A stretch of DNA of 64,000 nucleotides, from the NCBI GenBank assembly GCA_947623455.1, contig OX392530.1, positions 36,425,405-36,489,404 on the forward strand, read 5' to 3'. How positions within the stretch are numbered: position 1 is the stretch's first letter; each line of letters begins with the position of its first letter. Under the pieces are notes generated by a model that was given only the letters and a program-made list of their open reading frames with translations, did no database searches and was not told the origin of the DNA. Shown piece by piece: positions 23,030 to 34,905 of this stretch. Both the position numbers and the translations under genes were made by a program. The stretch is from Mimachlamys varia (taxonomy: Eukaryota > Mollusca > Bivalvia > Pectinida > Pectinidae).

Positions 23030-24366
23030 CGAGGGGTGTTCCAAAAATAATGTCACTTGCATTGGTGCTCATATAGCGGAAGTGCTTTTGTTCATTTTAA
23101 TTAGCTCTGCCCTTCAAAATACTCTCCGCCAGCCAGAACACACCTTTTTAGCCGGTCAATCCATTTTTGGAAGCATTTTTCATACTCTTCAATGGGTACA
23201 CCCATCAGACACTGATGAACAGCAGATCCAAGGGCATTTCTCGAATTGTATCTCCTTCCAGATAAATGATATTTAAGTTTTGGAAAGAGAAAATAGTCGC
23301 AGGGGAGCAAGTCTGGCGAATATGGAGGGTGCGGAAGGACGGTAACCTCCTCTGACTCCAAAACGTCAGTCACAATACGTGCCTTGTGAGCGGGTGCATT
23401 ATCATGCAAAAGTCGGACATACTTAATTCCTGTTTTGGGGCGGCGACTTTTGTAGTAGTTCTTCAACTTTCTCAGAACAACGTTTTTATAGAACTTGCCT
23501 GTGATCGTTTTGCCTTTTGGCACCGGGATTTGAATAGCTGGACCCTTATTAGTGAAAAAAATAGCATACAAAACCTTCTTTGCCGTTCGTATTCGTTTGG
23601 CAATACTTGGCGTCTGGCATTTTTAGTGGCCCATATTCGGTTGGCAACCTTCCGCTGTGGTTCAAAATAATACACCCAGGTCTCATCACCAGTGACTATA
23701 TTATCAAAAGCCTTTTTACTATATTTTGGGTACATTTTGAGCAGTTATTTTGCCATTGTTACACGCGTCTTCTTTTGCTCATCCGTTAACAAATGGGGTA
23801 TCCATCTTGCATTTATCTTTCTAACTTTTAGGTGTTTCTTCAAAATTGCATGAACTCTTGCTAACGACAAGCTTGTCATTCGAGCCAATTGTCTTACGGT
23901 GAATCGAGCATCAGTTTGGAGGATATTTCGGATTTTTTCTATGTTACCTTTGGTCGTAGTTGTTGCAGGACGACCTGGGCGAGCAGCATCTTTCAGTTGC
24001 TGCTGGCCAGCACTAAATTTACCTACCCACCTACAAACAGTCCTGTGAGACATTATGCCCTCCCCATAAATGTCACACACCTCGCGGTGAATATCTACAG
24101 CCTTTATGCCGAGTTATGACCTACCTTTTATATAGGCCCTAATTTCAAGAACATTTTCAGCTCGTTTTCCTGTGATTTTGTGTCTAGTCTAACGAATAGG
24201 CTATGAAACTATGTACACTGTACCGAGGTCAGTGAACGTGTGAACGAGATATTTACCTGTGTCACGAGCCAGTGATCACTCAATCGACACGAGGTGGTTT
24301 TGTGCATAAATTGCACGATTTCCGCGAAATAAAGCACAGATGACATTATTTATGGAACACCCCTCG
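23030..24366 (-). mobile_element. complete mariner element
   Basis: A 1337-bp element bounded by inverted repeats of about 28 bp (CGAGGGGTGTTCCAAAAATA at the left; the right end differs by about two bases) and flanked by TA at 23028-23029 and 24367-24368, the mariner target-site duplication. The transposase is on the minus strand and broken. In block A the uninterrupted sequence around a single TA at 6471-6472 (GACAACACTATGAGAG) is the empty site, so insertion followed the A/B duplication. Confidence 0.95.
23101..24185 (-). pseudogene. mariner transposase pseudogene (DD34D)
   Basis: Minus-strand Tc1/mariner-superfamily transposase. Order: N-terminal helix-turn-helix region (HREVCDIYGEGIMSHRTVCR), the linker DAARPGRPATT, second HTH (ARFTVRQLARMTSLSLARVH), WIPHLLTDEQK, then catalytic VTGDETWV, HDNAPAH and YSPDLLPCDYFLF. 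The second and third aspartates are separated by 34 residues, the classic mariner triad. Three lesions: TAA at 24114-24116, TAA at 23745-23747 (both at likely CAA glutamine codons) and a one-base deletion near 23610 before the KRIRTAKK segment. It cannot encode active transposase, but the intact inverted repeats could still be mobilised in trans. Confidence 0.92.
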
Positions 24367-24940
24367 TAAGAGAACTGTTCTCGAGGGAAAGCACATCGCA
24401 GATTTAGTACATCACATGACTTTCATTAAACAATTAAAATAAAAAGTCATACAAACTTCATTGATATTAAAGAAAACTGTATTGTATAATGAAGATATTT
24501 AATGGTCAAAAAAAGGCTAATGATACCTGCTGGTTTTCGAAATGAAATATATTGTTTAGGAACATTGTTATCGACACTATTGCCTTACAAATGTACATAT
24601 AGGCACATTTTGCCCCCTATTCTAGCAATAAATATCGATATAAACAACAATTGGTGTTTTAATGTTTCTCCCTATCTATAAAGGAGTCTTATTTGTAGTT
24701 TCGTGAACCTGTGTAAGGTTTAAAGGGACCAGTAGATTCATATTTTTTTCCGGATAAACTATTTCATTGTACGGGTGTCACGGGATGGGTATTTTGCCAA
24801 TTCTCTAGTGAAGGAATAGTAACACAGTACACTGTATTTATGATATGTGGTATATCAAGTCCGACAGAAGAGCAATTTTCAAAAGTACAGCATTCAAATA
24901 AATAACAACTAGAAATCAAAAATATAATTGAAATTTACCG

Positions 24941-24946
24941 TTTATT
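24941..24946 (-). terminator. polyadenylation signal of gene B
   Basis: AATAAA on the minus strand about 1.3 kb past the gene B stop, conserved in position and flanks with 7480-7485 of gene A. The stretch 24950-26221 is then 3' UTR; it holds no motif-bearing frame. Confidence 0.5.
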
Positions 24947-26221
24947 ACGAAAACAGTATGAGATCAAAACAATTAAAACTAACATGCCACGTGCATTTAA
25001 TTTATGTCAAATCGTACTGATTATATATTTGTAAGTATAAAGCCATACTTTAACAGTTTAATGACTAATATGGGAAGGGACCGAAAATTGGCCATCCGTA
25101 TACATACTTCTCTAAATGACTGTATAACAAATTGCTATTTCCCATCATCAATTCAACCTGACGCCCAGAAACAAACGTCAATCTGCACCAGAAGGCGAAA
25201 AAACAATTAAACCCAACAGGAGAACCTAGGGGTATCGCAGAAGCTACGTTATACTAAACAAAGCCTTTGACTACAGCACGCAAGTACGCAATGGCTTGAA
25301 AATAACAAATAATCAAAAGTACTGGAAGTACTGAAGGAGGTGTTGCTCGGATGTGATATCATTGGGCATTGTTTTGCTTATTAAAGATATTTAAAAAAGA
25401 AATCAATGGAGAAAAAAAATAATTAAGAAAATAATTAATCTCGTATCAACTTCTTTCGTGAATTGTAGTCTCATTTAAGAATAAAGCATACAGTACCAGG
25501 ACAAATGATAAATACAGTTATTGTAATACGGACAACTGCCTGTATTTACTCACCTGGAAAATGGAGTAAATTATATACGACTCCTACACAACAGTTATTC
25601 CTCAATTTCTTATCAATGAACTGCCTTAAACTAAACTAAATATATGCAATAGCATTATGTGCACTGAATAAAGATGTCTATTGGCTTATTATAAAGAGAA
25701 GTAAAATATAACTGTGGCTTAGTTGTCGAACATTTTTACCGGACATGAAGTTGCGTGGCTGTCGTAAAGTTCACGCATTGCTAATTTCAGACTATAAGAC
25801 TCTTAGGACACTTCTTCCCCAAAAAGAAGGAGTAGATTGTCAAGTCACAGGGGGATTATACTACAATGCAATAGAAGGAACCCGATATATATTAAGCCAT
25901 GCTTTTCTGTACAACAATGGAACTGACTTGATTGAAAATAATCATATAACAGTATGGTATTGAAAAACTAAATCTCGAACTACACACAATTATTGTAAAT
26001 GGCATCTTTATCATTACTACTCACTAACATGTGCGCTTCTTGTAATAAACCAAAACAAGTAACCGAGTGTATAAACAGTATTCACTCTAACCTATATAAA
26101 TGAAAGTGAAATAACTTTGAGTTAAAATACATGTAACGAAACCTTTGTTCTAGATCATTGAACTGTAGGAGTAATTTTGTTATATTTCATAACGAATATA
26201 ACCGTTACATGCAGTACCTAC

Positions 26222-26394
26222 TTAACAAATTAAGTACCGAAAGAGTTTGACAATGAAATTTGTCCTTTGTGAGCTGTAGTTGTCGTACCGATGTCCAATG
26301 TGCCGTACAGTTTCTGCATAGTGTTGAATATAGTCCGTTTCAGTACGGTTTGCTGATATGGCATTGCGCTCTTCAGGGCTGAAGGAATCTCGAG
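26222..26394 (-). CDS. gene B exon 7: tyrosine-containing tail
   Basis: Acceptor TATTTTAG; phase 1; starts ARDSFSPEERNAISAN and stops with TAA at 26222-26224. Tyrosines fall in TDYIQHYAE and GHRYDNYSS. Hydrophilic, fits a cytoplasmic tail if the preceding segment spans the membrane. No known docking motif recognised with confidence. Confidence 0.6.
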
Positions 26395-29300
26395 CTAAAA
26401 TAATAATACAACATGAGTTCATTACATGCATGTTTTGACATTATAACGAAGAAACGAAGTTTGACTGACTTGACTTTTTCTGCCATGTTTTAGTTTTGAA
26501 AAGTTCCATTTTTGTTTTCCAATATTAATAATCTTATGTATTGTTACACCTACCTTTACGACGGTCATCTAATCGCTTGCATTCCTAGCTTATTACTGGA
26601 AATGTCACACGGTTCTCTACCTTCCCACTTCAAAGGCTTCATTCGGTAGTTGCTATCTCTTCCAACTAGATGTTCATTTTTCATTAATCAGCATGTTGTC
26701 CAGAACCAAGAAAAGAACAATTGCATAGATTATAGTTAACGTTTATAATTATATATAGATTGTACAACATATAATGACGAGACATGCAAATCATAAAGAA
26801 CACTATCTGTACATTGTAAGTATGTATATGTGTTGATATGATATTGCAGAGTTAAATACATTCAGATAACTCGTGTCAAATTTAGAATATTGCAAGTATT
26901 ATAAATTTCTGGTCATTCTTATTATTATCATTTTAAGCAATTCGTACAGTACATTATACAAAACATTACACTGATTTAGAGATTTAAATCGGTTTCCTAA
27001 ATAGGAGAAAAATGGAAACAAGTGCGCAGATCAAAACTTGTGCAAAGAACCAATTGTTCGTAAGTCATTATGATTGTTTTAAGAAAAGAAAAATATTGTA
27101 AAAACAAATATATTTTACTTGCTGGGGTTTGTTTCCATTTTCATTATTTTTGTTCAGTAAAAAAATGATTCTTAAAACTACACTTTTAAAATTAATAGTA
27201 CTTACCGAAAATTCACCAAGATCTTGTCCCAATGGTTTACATGTCGATTCAAGATCATGTTTTAGGAAAATAATCGATAGTTTTGGTGTTAAATACACAT
27301 AAATACCACTGGCCGATAAAACCAAGAAAGCACGCACACACACACATACTTCCCTGCCTACATACACGACCACAGGTAGGGGACATCACGTGACATGTGG
27401 ACACTACGGGTGTACATACAACACATGACAAAGACAAATTTGATACACCACATGGCATGGATAATTTTGATACACGTGCATTATACGATGACATGAACGA
27501 ATGTTAACAATGGAAGGGCGGTGGGGGCTGCGGGGGCCGCATGATGTTAAAGAATACTTTACTTGCTGAAATAAAAAACGTTCAAATTTAAATCATTTGT
27601 CATCTGTTTAAACAATTAATCTAGTAACCAATGTAAAATATTCGTGATATCAAGTCATTGCTATGTGTGATGTATTATTAGCAAATAAAATAGGGAAACC
27701 ATAAACATACCAGGCGATTATTTGTCAGTGATATACTGTATGCTGATGACAGATTTCAGTCAAAATGCATTTGAAAATATCAAGAAAAGAACCACTAAAA
27801 CTATTTATAAAATGTAACATTCCAGTAGTGTGATATGAAAGTGTAAAAGTGCATTAGCTCCAGAATAAGAATAATACAATTGTTAGTACTATTTGTTATA
27901 TGAATGAGCTCACTAGGTGGAAGGTAAAAATATGTTATCGCTTTGCCTGACGTGAATAATTTTCCATAAAATTAATCGGGCATATAATACATATTTCATT
28001 ATCTGTTTGACGATACATAAATCTGAAATCTTAATTTCCTTTCAACCATGAAAAGTATAATACATATACATTTCTAATGTAAAGTCCTGTGTAAGTTGAA
28101 GAAATATATCATACTTATATTTACATGTGCATTGTACAGCTAACTTTTTTTAGTGGGAATTATAGTGCTCACAGTGTTCTTAGTATGACACCGAATCTAG
28201 GACTTTAAATTAGAATGTGATAACTTGATATACGTCGAATACGTCTAAAAAAACAAGGCTTATCCAGTTAGTTTTTTGCATGCATAGTGAGCCCTAAATG
28301 AATCGCAAATGTGTTTTTGATTGATAACTCGATCATAACAATTTAATTTTGCTTCTTCATTTCAATTATGCATGTACAATGTGCAAACATATGTATGTTA
28401 AACCTTAACGTCTATAAAGAAGCGAAAACGGAAAATTGACATGGGTGCTATATACATGTATATGTAGATAAGGACAAGAAAATAAAACGCCCGTAATTAG
28501 AAAAGGACATGAACACAAAAAAAGTTTTTAGAATTCTTTCCCCTATTGGGTTCCGACCCTCTTGATCTGGAGTTAGTCCAGGTATTAGTATTTATACCAA
28601 CTTAAACCAAATTAATTCCCTTCACAAAAGGATGTTTCACATTCAATATTGACAGTTCCCTCACTTCATTCCTTCAAAAAGAAGAAACGTTTTAAATAAT
28701 TTACCAAATTTACCCTATTTGGCCCCGCCTTTAAGATCCCGCGAGTCCCGAACAAACTATTTATATAAAAAAAAAATGAATCCCTCCTGAACCAAGGATG
28801 TTTCTGGCCAGATTTGGTCAAAATCTGAATTAGGGTTCATGACTAGAAACGATTTATACTGTAACAAACGTTCATGGATGACGGATGCTGTGCTATGGAA
28901 TAAGCTTAACAAGGAGGAAAGTCATGAACAAAAAAAACAAAGTTGTGATTTGTTAATAACAAAACAGATGCAGTTGTAGAAAGTGTTATGCTTGCTTTCC
29001 CCTCTGGTTTGGTATTTCCCGAAAGGTAAAATTGCATATAACACACCCTTTTTCTTGAAGTACGGATCTACTTACCACATATACCAGATGTTGTGTCACA
29101 CATATCATCTTGGCAGTTGATGCAATCGTTATTACAATTACCATTTCCATACTTGCCAACCGGACAACCTGAATAAAAGAATTTGATGAAACTTGAATAT
29201 ATATTGAGGCACCGTTATGAAATCATATGAGTCATCTTTGTATTTTCTCAAGTAATTCATTAGAAGGACATTCGTATATAGGTTTTGCAGATCTAGAACA

Positions 29301-32300
29301 TTTTTGCAATGCCCAGTGTACCTAACTATTAAATTTTATTGTCCTGTTTTTTTTTAATTCATATAAAAAAATAAATCAAAGGATAAAGTCGTTGAGCTCT
29401 AGTCTCACCATGTTTTCATTTTACTTGCCGATATGGAGTTGAACAGTGGGATATGGTTAAAAAACAATGTTTTATGGCAATCGCGTCAACAGTTTAGTAC
29501 TGTTATAGATATGTAAAAACTCACCATAAACTTGTACCTCACACAGTTCCAGCCAAGCAGTATCCGAGTACCAGGGATAAGCTTTTACTCGACGGTCGTT
29601 GTAGATGGTCAGATACCGGGCCACACCTGGACATGTAACGTTGTGTGTATGAGACATAGAGGCCAAGTCAGGTGTGGTGTCCTTGTGACACCTGTTCCCT
29701 GATGACCAGTCTGATGTATTAGACAGGTATATCTCGTATCCGGCGAATCTGTCCAGTGTGCCCTCATCTACAAAAAAAATCAATCTATATGAAATCGCAA
29801 TTCCGTTTTAGAATATCACCGGGTATAAGATTTCGTCTTTGTTTTTTGCTTGAAACTTATTCACGGGGTGTTTAAATTTCGCAAGAGAAAAAAATGCAAA
29901 CGAAAAATTAAAAATACCGAAGTGTTAACAAAACCATAAACCGAACACAAAATCGAGTACACTATGGGCAAAATAGGAAAAAAGGAAAGGTCCACATGGA
30001 GACCCTTGTTAAAGAAAACAGAAACAAGACAATGTGTTCCAGAAGAGTAAGCATGTCATCATTGTCAATCACAACAAGTAGACACACTAATGAACATACT
30101 CAAAAACCTACATCTTTATATCACTTAAAGATACAGACAATTTCTTAATGAAACAAAGATGAATCAAAGATTAAAACAAGAATCGGTTGCTAATCTAGGC
30201 GCAGTTATATTTTCAAGTGGATAGGATCATATATCTCACTGGCCAGCATGAACGTTAAGATGGTGGCTTATGGTTGTTAATAAACAACCATTTTTATAGT
30301 GTAAGTATGACTAAATGCTATGTCAATTTAACATGTACACCAGCACATGCGAATCATGTTATTGTTCAAGAGTTAAAAAGGTTTAGAGTGACTATAATTG
30401 TAAAAATCATTTTCTAAAAATATCATAAAAGTCTCATTTTCAGACAGCATGACACAGAACAGATACTTTCTCTTAATCCCACTGATTTAAAGTGGCAGCC
30501 AAGCAAACGAGCTTTGATGTAAGCCCGTAAAAGAGAGGTTCCAGGAGGATTACGCCTGTTTAGGTCACATTTCAGTAGAAGTTTCTAATGAAGCTGTCAC
30601 CTCCAGCAAGTCACTTCGTCACAATGTATGCATTGACTTATTGCGACGCAATGACTAAACGCACAAATATGATTACAAATGTATGCAAATATTCACATTC
30701 AAGATTCTGCAGGTAGTAATTTGATTAGCTAATACATAAGGTCACAAGAACGTGAACCCCTATGGGATTTTGTCAGATCTTGACGCAGCAGAGAAATGTT
30801 TACGGAACGGCGTAGAGATCAAGATATTTAATCAGAGTGTAACATATACATCCTCCAAGCACAACCTTGCCCTCACACACACTTTTACACATACAATGGT
30901 GTACATGTATCTCTTATCCTCCCACACATATCGGTATATATGTATCATCTCATGCAGCTACATGTAGGTCCTTAAGCAAATCGGTTGCCAATTACCCAAT
31001 CGGACATGAACAGCTTGTACATTCAATTAATGTAGTACATTTTATATTTGATCACTGCTGACCACGTTGTTTTCTATCAGAATCTCCGATTTTCTAGCTT
31101 GCACAAAGACATGGGGATAATGATCTTTTATTTCAAAAGACCTTCCACTTTTTTTTCTAAAATCGATATTTTAACTAAACAAGGTATCATCTAAATAATC
31201 TTACCTCTATATATTATTGTCACATTGTCGACGACGGACGGTGTCTGTAGATCTACCCGCCACCAGACCTCAGCCATGTTAAACTCAGTTCGGGAACAGC
31301 AGTTCGAAAGCATGTTTGTGGCCGTACATCCGTCTACGACTCTATTACTGATCCCACCAGCAAGTGTAGAGCTTTGAGAAGTGGGTTTCATAAGGGCGAT
31401 GTTTTCTGAAAGAGTTAAGAAGAATTGTATAGTTTAAATCTATTTAGATATTAATATGCTTTGTTTTGGAGTTCATATCCACAAGTAGATCGATGGTGTT
31501 TTTGTTAGTTTTGTTTTTTGTTTTCATTTAAAACGTTTTGTAAGTATGTTTACTTATTAATAATGAATCTACTCCTAATAATAGTTACGTTCTACGAAAT
31601 TTAGTCTAGTAAATTTAGCCCTAAAAAGGAAAACCTCAAAAAAATGCAACTTAAGCTTTTACTGTATCTTTTAACAGAATAGGGTCATATGGAACACTGG
31701 TGAAAAATCTTCCCTTAAAAAATGGCGGGAAGCCTCTCTTTTAGGCTCAGTATATAGGATGCTCTTCATTTGCTATATAATCAATGACATTTTTTAGCAT
31801 TAGAAATAACACGAATCACATCATAATTGTCGATAAAATAAAAGTTTAGAGCTGCATTATTCATCAGATTTATTAGAACACATTCAATGTAACCAGGCAT
31901 CTGTCCAAGAGTAGTAACAACAGAAAACCATTCAACAAGTCAACTGTCGCAGGGAAGTACAACTGTTAACATCGGATAACCATTTGACCAGTTAACTATC
32001 CAAAATAATACACAAAAGACAACTGTCGAAGGGTTGTAAATACCTTTTGGCCCCTAGCATTACTGAAGAGTCTTAGGAGGACGAAACAGCTCTATGATGC
32101 AGTTTCATTCATTTTTTTTCGGCATACTGTATCTATTACTTTTGAAAGGTGCAATGTATGTGTGTTACGTCATATATCACATAATCATTTGAGTGATCGC
32201 CAACTTTCGAAGTGTAGTAAATATCAAATAACCTTTTAACAAATCGCCATCTGCAGATGGAAAGTTAATATTTTGTCATAATTAATCTATTCAACTTTCG

Positions 32301-33500
32301 AAAGGTAGTAAATAACATATGATGCTCTGATTTACCTACAAGCGGTCGAAGAATGACTGCTTATGATCTAGAAACATTGTAAGCAAAAGAAAGAAGACCG
32401 TACTGTAAAGGTTTTGGTTTAAAGAAAAAATATACCATACGGACCAATACCTACGGCAATGAAAACATGAGCATATCCGGAATTGGCCCTAACACGGGTA
32501 GAACAGCAGTGTCAAAGTAGGTGGGGACAAGAAAAGATAAATGAAGGATAAGAACAAAACCAAAGGTCAAGTAGTTCCAAAACTGCAACGCATCATATAT
32601 TGGAGAGAAGGGAAGACGTTTTGGTGTTCGTCGTGGTGAACACAGGAAAGATACTAACACACAAAAAGGAAAGAAATTAGCCCAGATCAGAAAAGAAGAA
32701 GGAGGAGTTACAAATAAACAAATCGGCTATCACAGACTATGCCGTACAGAGCAATCATGTGATTGACTGGGAAAACTCAAAAGTGTTATAGACAGAGAGA
32801 TGAATCTGCTGAGACGGCAAATCAAAGAAGTAATCTGGAAACGCCGTAGTGGGCCTAGGTTTATACGTTTAACTTGTGTATCGGACTGGTTTGTGGTGTA
32901 ATGCTAGTATTTATGTTACGTTATATATGTTAAGTTGATTTAAACAGTATTTTTATTTTCAGAAATACATATACATTAATAAATACATATACATAGTTAG
33001 AAGGATCTGACGACAAGACATATAGTCTTATTTTAAGCCATCTCCTTGTATATATTAAGTTGTGTGTGAAAGTGTATGTGCGAAGGTGTGTGCGTGTTTT
33101 CTAATTCATATGTCCGTCTGTAAGGAGAGGGCTTGTATAGGCTTTTACCTGTTGCCCAATCTTATTGAATATTAATCAATAAAATCCTTGTGAAATGAAA
33201 AAAAAAATATACGTTTAACTCTCAACTTAGGGGCGCGGTGGCACTCTATCACTAGCCCTCCACCTCTGGGTTGCGAGACCCATGTGGAACATTTGCTAGG
33301 TACCGACCATATGTTGGTGTTTGCTATACGGGTACTCCGGTTTTTCTCCTCCTTCAGAACCAGGCACGTCCCTAATGACCCTGGCTGTTAATGTGACGTA
33401 AATCAAAAACAAAAACAAACTGACTCTCACCTGATGCGTTGATGACCATCTTTGTTGTCATTACTGACCAGATGACCAGCAAGTACCGGTAAAACTCCAT
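26222..33500 (-). CDS. gene B: F5/8C-domain, Cys-rich, single-pass receptor-like protein
   Basis: Seven exons whose phases agree throughout: 33431-33500 signal peptide (or its copies at 35446, 37446, 39446); 31205-31405 and 29525-29767 F5/8C halves; 29076-29168 Cys-rich module; 27206-27357 membrane segment; 26554-26584 microexon; 26222-26394 tail with stop. Total 963 nt, 320 aa. Domain hallmarks are SSTLAGGISNRVVDGC, EVWWRVDLQT, AGYEIYLSN and LELCEVQVYG. The membrane segment (AFLVLSASGIYVYL, then KLSIIFL) is only moderately hydrophobic, so single-pass topology is likely but not certain. The tail has several tyrosines (ETDYIQHYAE, HRYDNYSS) but no definite signalling motif. Probably a cell-surface recognition protein. 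Confidence 0.75.
26554..26584 (-). CDS. gene B microexon (31 nt)
   Basis: Acceptor GCTAG, donor AAAG|GTAGGTG. Encodes ECKRLDDRRK plus one base, taking phase 0 in and giving phase 1 out, exactly what the neighbouring exons need. The donor and coding bases are conserved at 8879-8910 in block A. Confidence 0.6.
27206..27357 (-). CDS. gene B exon 5: putative membrane segment
   Basis: A 152-nt exon, phase 1 in and 0 out, donor TCG|GTAAGT. It encodes REVCVCVRAFLVLSASG, IYVYLTPKLSIIFL and LESTCKPLGQDLGEFS. A GT microsatellite lies inside the coding sequence (VCVCV), a likely source of frame-shifting slippage. Weak polypyrimidine tract before the acceptor. Confidence 0.5.
28540..28900. repeat. dispersed repeat fragment R2, second copy
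   Basis: Contains CACAAAAGGATGTTTCACAT, CCTCCTGAACCAAGGATGTT and CAGATTTGGTCAAAATCTG, wording related to 11965-12090. Old and diverged; non-coding. Confidence 0.3.
29076..29168 (-). CDS. gene B exon 4: Cys-rich EGF-like module
   Basis: A 93-nt phase 1-1 exon, donor G|GTAAGTA. Reads CPVGKYGNGNC, NNDCINCQDDMC, DTTSGICG. Cysteine spacing is identical to gene A exon 4; only four residues differ. Confidence 0.82.
29525..29767 (-). CDS. gene B exon 3: second half of the F5/8C domain
   Basis: A 243-nt phase 1-1 exon (acceptor TTTTGTAG, donor G|GTGAGT). Contains RFAGYEIYLSNTSDW, CHKDTTPDLASM, NVTCPGVARYLTIYNDRR and LELCEVQVYG. Thirteen of 81 residues differ from gene A. Confidence 0.88.
29985..30150 (-). 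mobile_element. P1 retroelement tail, internally deleted
   Basis: Reverse complement of P1 3' sequence: CATGGAGACCCTTGTTAAAG, CAGAAGAGTAAGC, then TCATTGTCAATCACAACAAG and TTTATATCACTTAAAGATAC. The segment between the second and third blocks is missing compared with 15825-16075. Confidence 0.5.
31205..31405 (-). CDS. gene B exon 2: first half of the F5/8C domain
   Basis: A 201-nt phase 1-1 exon (acceptor CTTTCAG, donor G|GTAAGA). Contains ENIALMKPTSQSS, NRVVDGC, MLSNCCSRTEFNMAEVWW, RVDLQTPSVVDNVTIIYRG. Strongly diverged from gene A in the central loops. Confidence 0.88.
32043..32178. repeat. dispersed repeat R1, copy 2 (partial)
   Basis: TGGCCCCTAGCATTACTGAA, GAGTCTTAGGAGGACGAAAC, CTGTATCTATTAC and TGTGTTACGTCAT in R1 order. 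Lies in gene B intron 1. Confidence 0.55.
32575..32890 (+). pseudogene. degraded GIY-YIG endonuclease tail of a Penelope-like element, unit 1
   Basis: Split over frames: CNASYIGEKGRRFGVRRGEH (the YIG half of the nuclease with following Arg and Glu-His), then NKSAITDYAVQSNHVIDWEN, then RRQIKEVIWKRRSG. This order is the C-terminal signature of Penelope-like retroelements. Frame changes near 32680 and a stop near 32790 break it. The minus-strand frame across it is a shadow. Confidence 0.6.
33230..33420 (+). mobile_element. truncated SINE, unit 1
   Basis: Degraded copy of the SINE at 5852: GGGCGCGGTGGCACTC head lacking much of the A-box, TCTGGGTTGCGAGACCC B-box relic, TTTCTCCTCC, CAGGCACGTCCCTAATGACC and a GTGACGTAAA end. 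It ends about 10 bp inside the intron from the splice donor of the signal-peptide exon. Confidence 0.65.
33431..33500 (-). CDS. gene B exon 1, copy 1: signal peptide
   Basis: ATG at 33500; 23 codons plus one base to donor G|GTGAGA. Starts MEFYRYLLVIW and ends VINASG, a short hydrophobic leader homologous to gene A exon 1. Phase 1 fits the F5/8C exon at 31405. It is the copy nearest the gene body and the simplest choice for the start. Confidence 0.78.
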
Positions 33501-33560
33501 GTCTGTTTCTCACGCCTTGTCTAAACCACCGCTTACTAACCAGGAAGTTTAAACATGATA
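33501..33560 (-). promoter_or_regulatory. conserved 5' leader with ETS-like site, cassette 1
   Basis: AACCAGGAAGTTT at 33538-33550, identical to the gene A leader. Repeated at the same distance in the other cassettes (starting near 35553, 37553 and 39553). Confidence 0.4.
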
Positions 33561-33915
33561 CGATTACACAGGTATGTATTGTGTTTAAAACTACCTGGTT
33601 GGAATCGATTCTGAGAACTACATTAAATGAATGTACAAAAAGTTATATTTGCCAGGCTGGCTACTTGCCAAAATGATAAAATGGTGAATTAATGAATTGT
33701 CCCTTTAATCTTATTTATAATTTGTAAATATGTTTTTACTTATAATAAGGCATTTTTGATAAACCTTTATTTGTTCGCATTGCGGGCGGTTATCTCTAAA
33801 TGTTTAATCAGAATGTTTGTTTGATACATTCCTTAAACAAACCGTATTCAAATAAATTTGAAATCATCTGTCGGTTTAATTTAGATATAATTGGAATCAT
33901 GCACTATTCAGTTTC

Positions 33916-33955
<40 letters not shown>

Positions 33956-33968
33956 TTGTTGATGATGG
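33916..33968 (+). repeat. GAT/ATG microsatellite, cassette 1
   Basis: Thirteen consecutive repeat codons, then an interruption (TTGTTG) and two more, about 415 bp upstream of the signal-peptide ATG. The poly-Met frame it produces on the plus strand is not a gene. Confidence 0.9.
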
Positions 33969-34590
33969 CTCGGCTTTTAAAGCATACATTGCATACTTAT
34001 ACATACAAAAAATAACCAATTATCATTATTTGGAATTTCTGAATTTAGGAAACCAAAAAATCGAGTGCTATGGTCATGTACACAGTGAAAGTCCGAAGGA
34101 AACTAATGTCAACTTTAGTCAACAACATTTTGCCGATGACTAAATGTACTCGTGCTTATACCCATTTCATAATAACATTGAACAGAGAGATCTTAGAAAT
34201 GACACGAACAACATGATATATTAAATATTAACTAGAATTACTGGATTGACTTTTGTTGGCCACATGTTCATGATGATGTTAATTGATTAATTATTCAATT
34301 AATTATTGAACATGCTAGTTTGCCAACCTGTGAACCCTTATCTGATGTGTTCACTGATGTGTCGAAGAATGACTGCTTATGATCTAGAAACATTGTAAGC
34401 AAAAGAAAGAAGACCGTACTGTAAAGGTTTTGGTTTAAAGAAAAAATATACCATACGGACCAATACCTACGGCAATGAAAAGATGAGCATATCCGGAATT
34501 GGCCCTAACACGGGTAGAACAGCAGTGTCAAAGTAAGTGGGGACAAGAAAAGATAAATGAAGGATAAGAACAAAACCAAAGGTCAAGTGG

Positions 34591-34905
34591 TTCCAAAACT
34601 GCAACGCATCATATATTGGAGAGAAGGGAAGACGTTTTGGTGTTCGTTGTGGTGAACACAGGAAAGATACTAACACACAAAAAGGAAAGAAATTCGCCCA
34701 GATCAGAAAAGAAGAAGGAGGAGTTACAAATAAACAAATCGGCTATCACAGACTATGCCGTACAGAGCAATCATGTGATTGACTGGGAAAACTCAAAAGT
34801 GTTATAGACAGAGAGAGGAATCTGCTGAGACGGCAAATCAAAGAAGCAATCTGGAAACGCCGTAGTGGGCCTAGGTTTATACGTTTAACTTGTGTATCGG
34901 ACTGG
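34591..34905 (+). pseudogene. degraded GIY-YIG tail, unit 2
   Basis: Same broken Penelope-like C-terminus as unit 1, with RRQIKEAIWKRRSG at the end. Shared lesions with the other units show it was dead before the array expanded. Confidence 0.6.

Larger units (their letters stand above)
20513..33500. repeat. segmental duplication, block B (paralogous to 5041-18840)
   Basis: Partner of block A. Block-specific insertions in B are the mariner at 23030-24366, the tRNA-like stretch near 21065-21130 and extra sequence at 21541-22747. Exons match A at 29076/12266, 29525/13489, 31205/16980 and 33431/18762. Upstream of the gene B start, the block continues into the 2-kb tandem array. Confidence 0.8.

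Noticed and set aside
25745..25963. Plus-strand 72-residue frame in block B
   Set aside because: The homologous block A sequence (about 7780-7920) has frame-breaking differences, and the region is the 3' UTR of gene B on the other strand.
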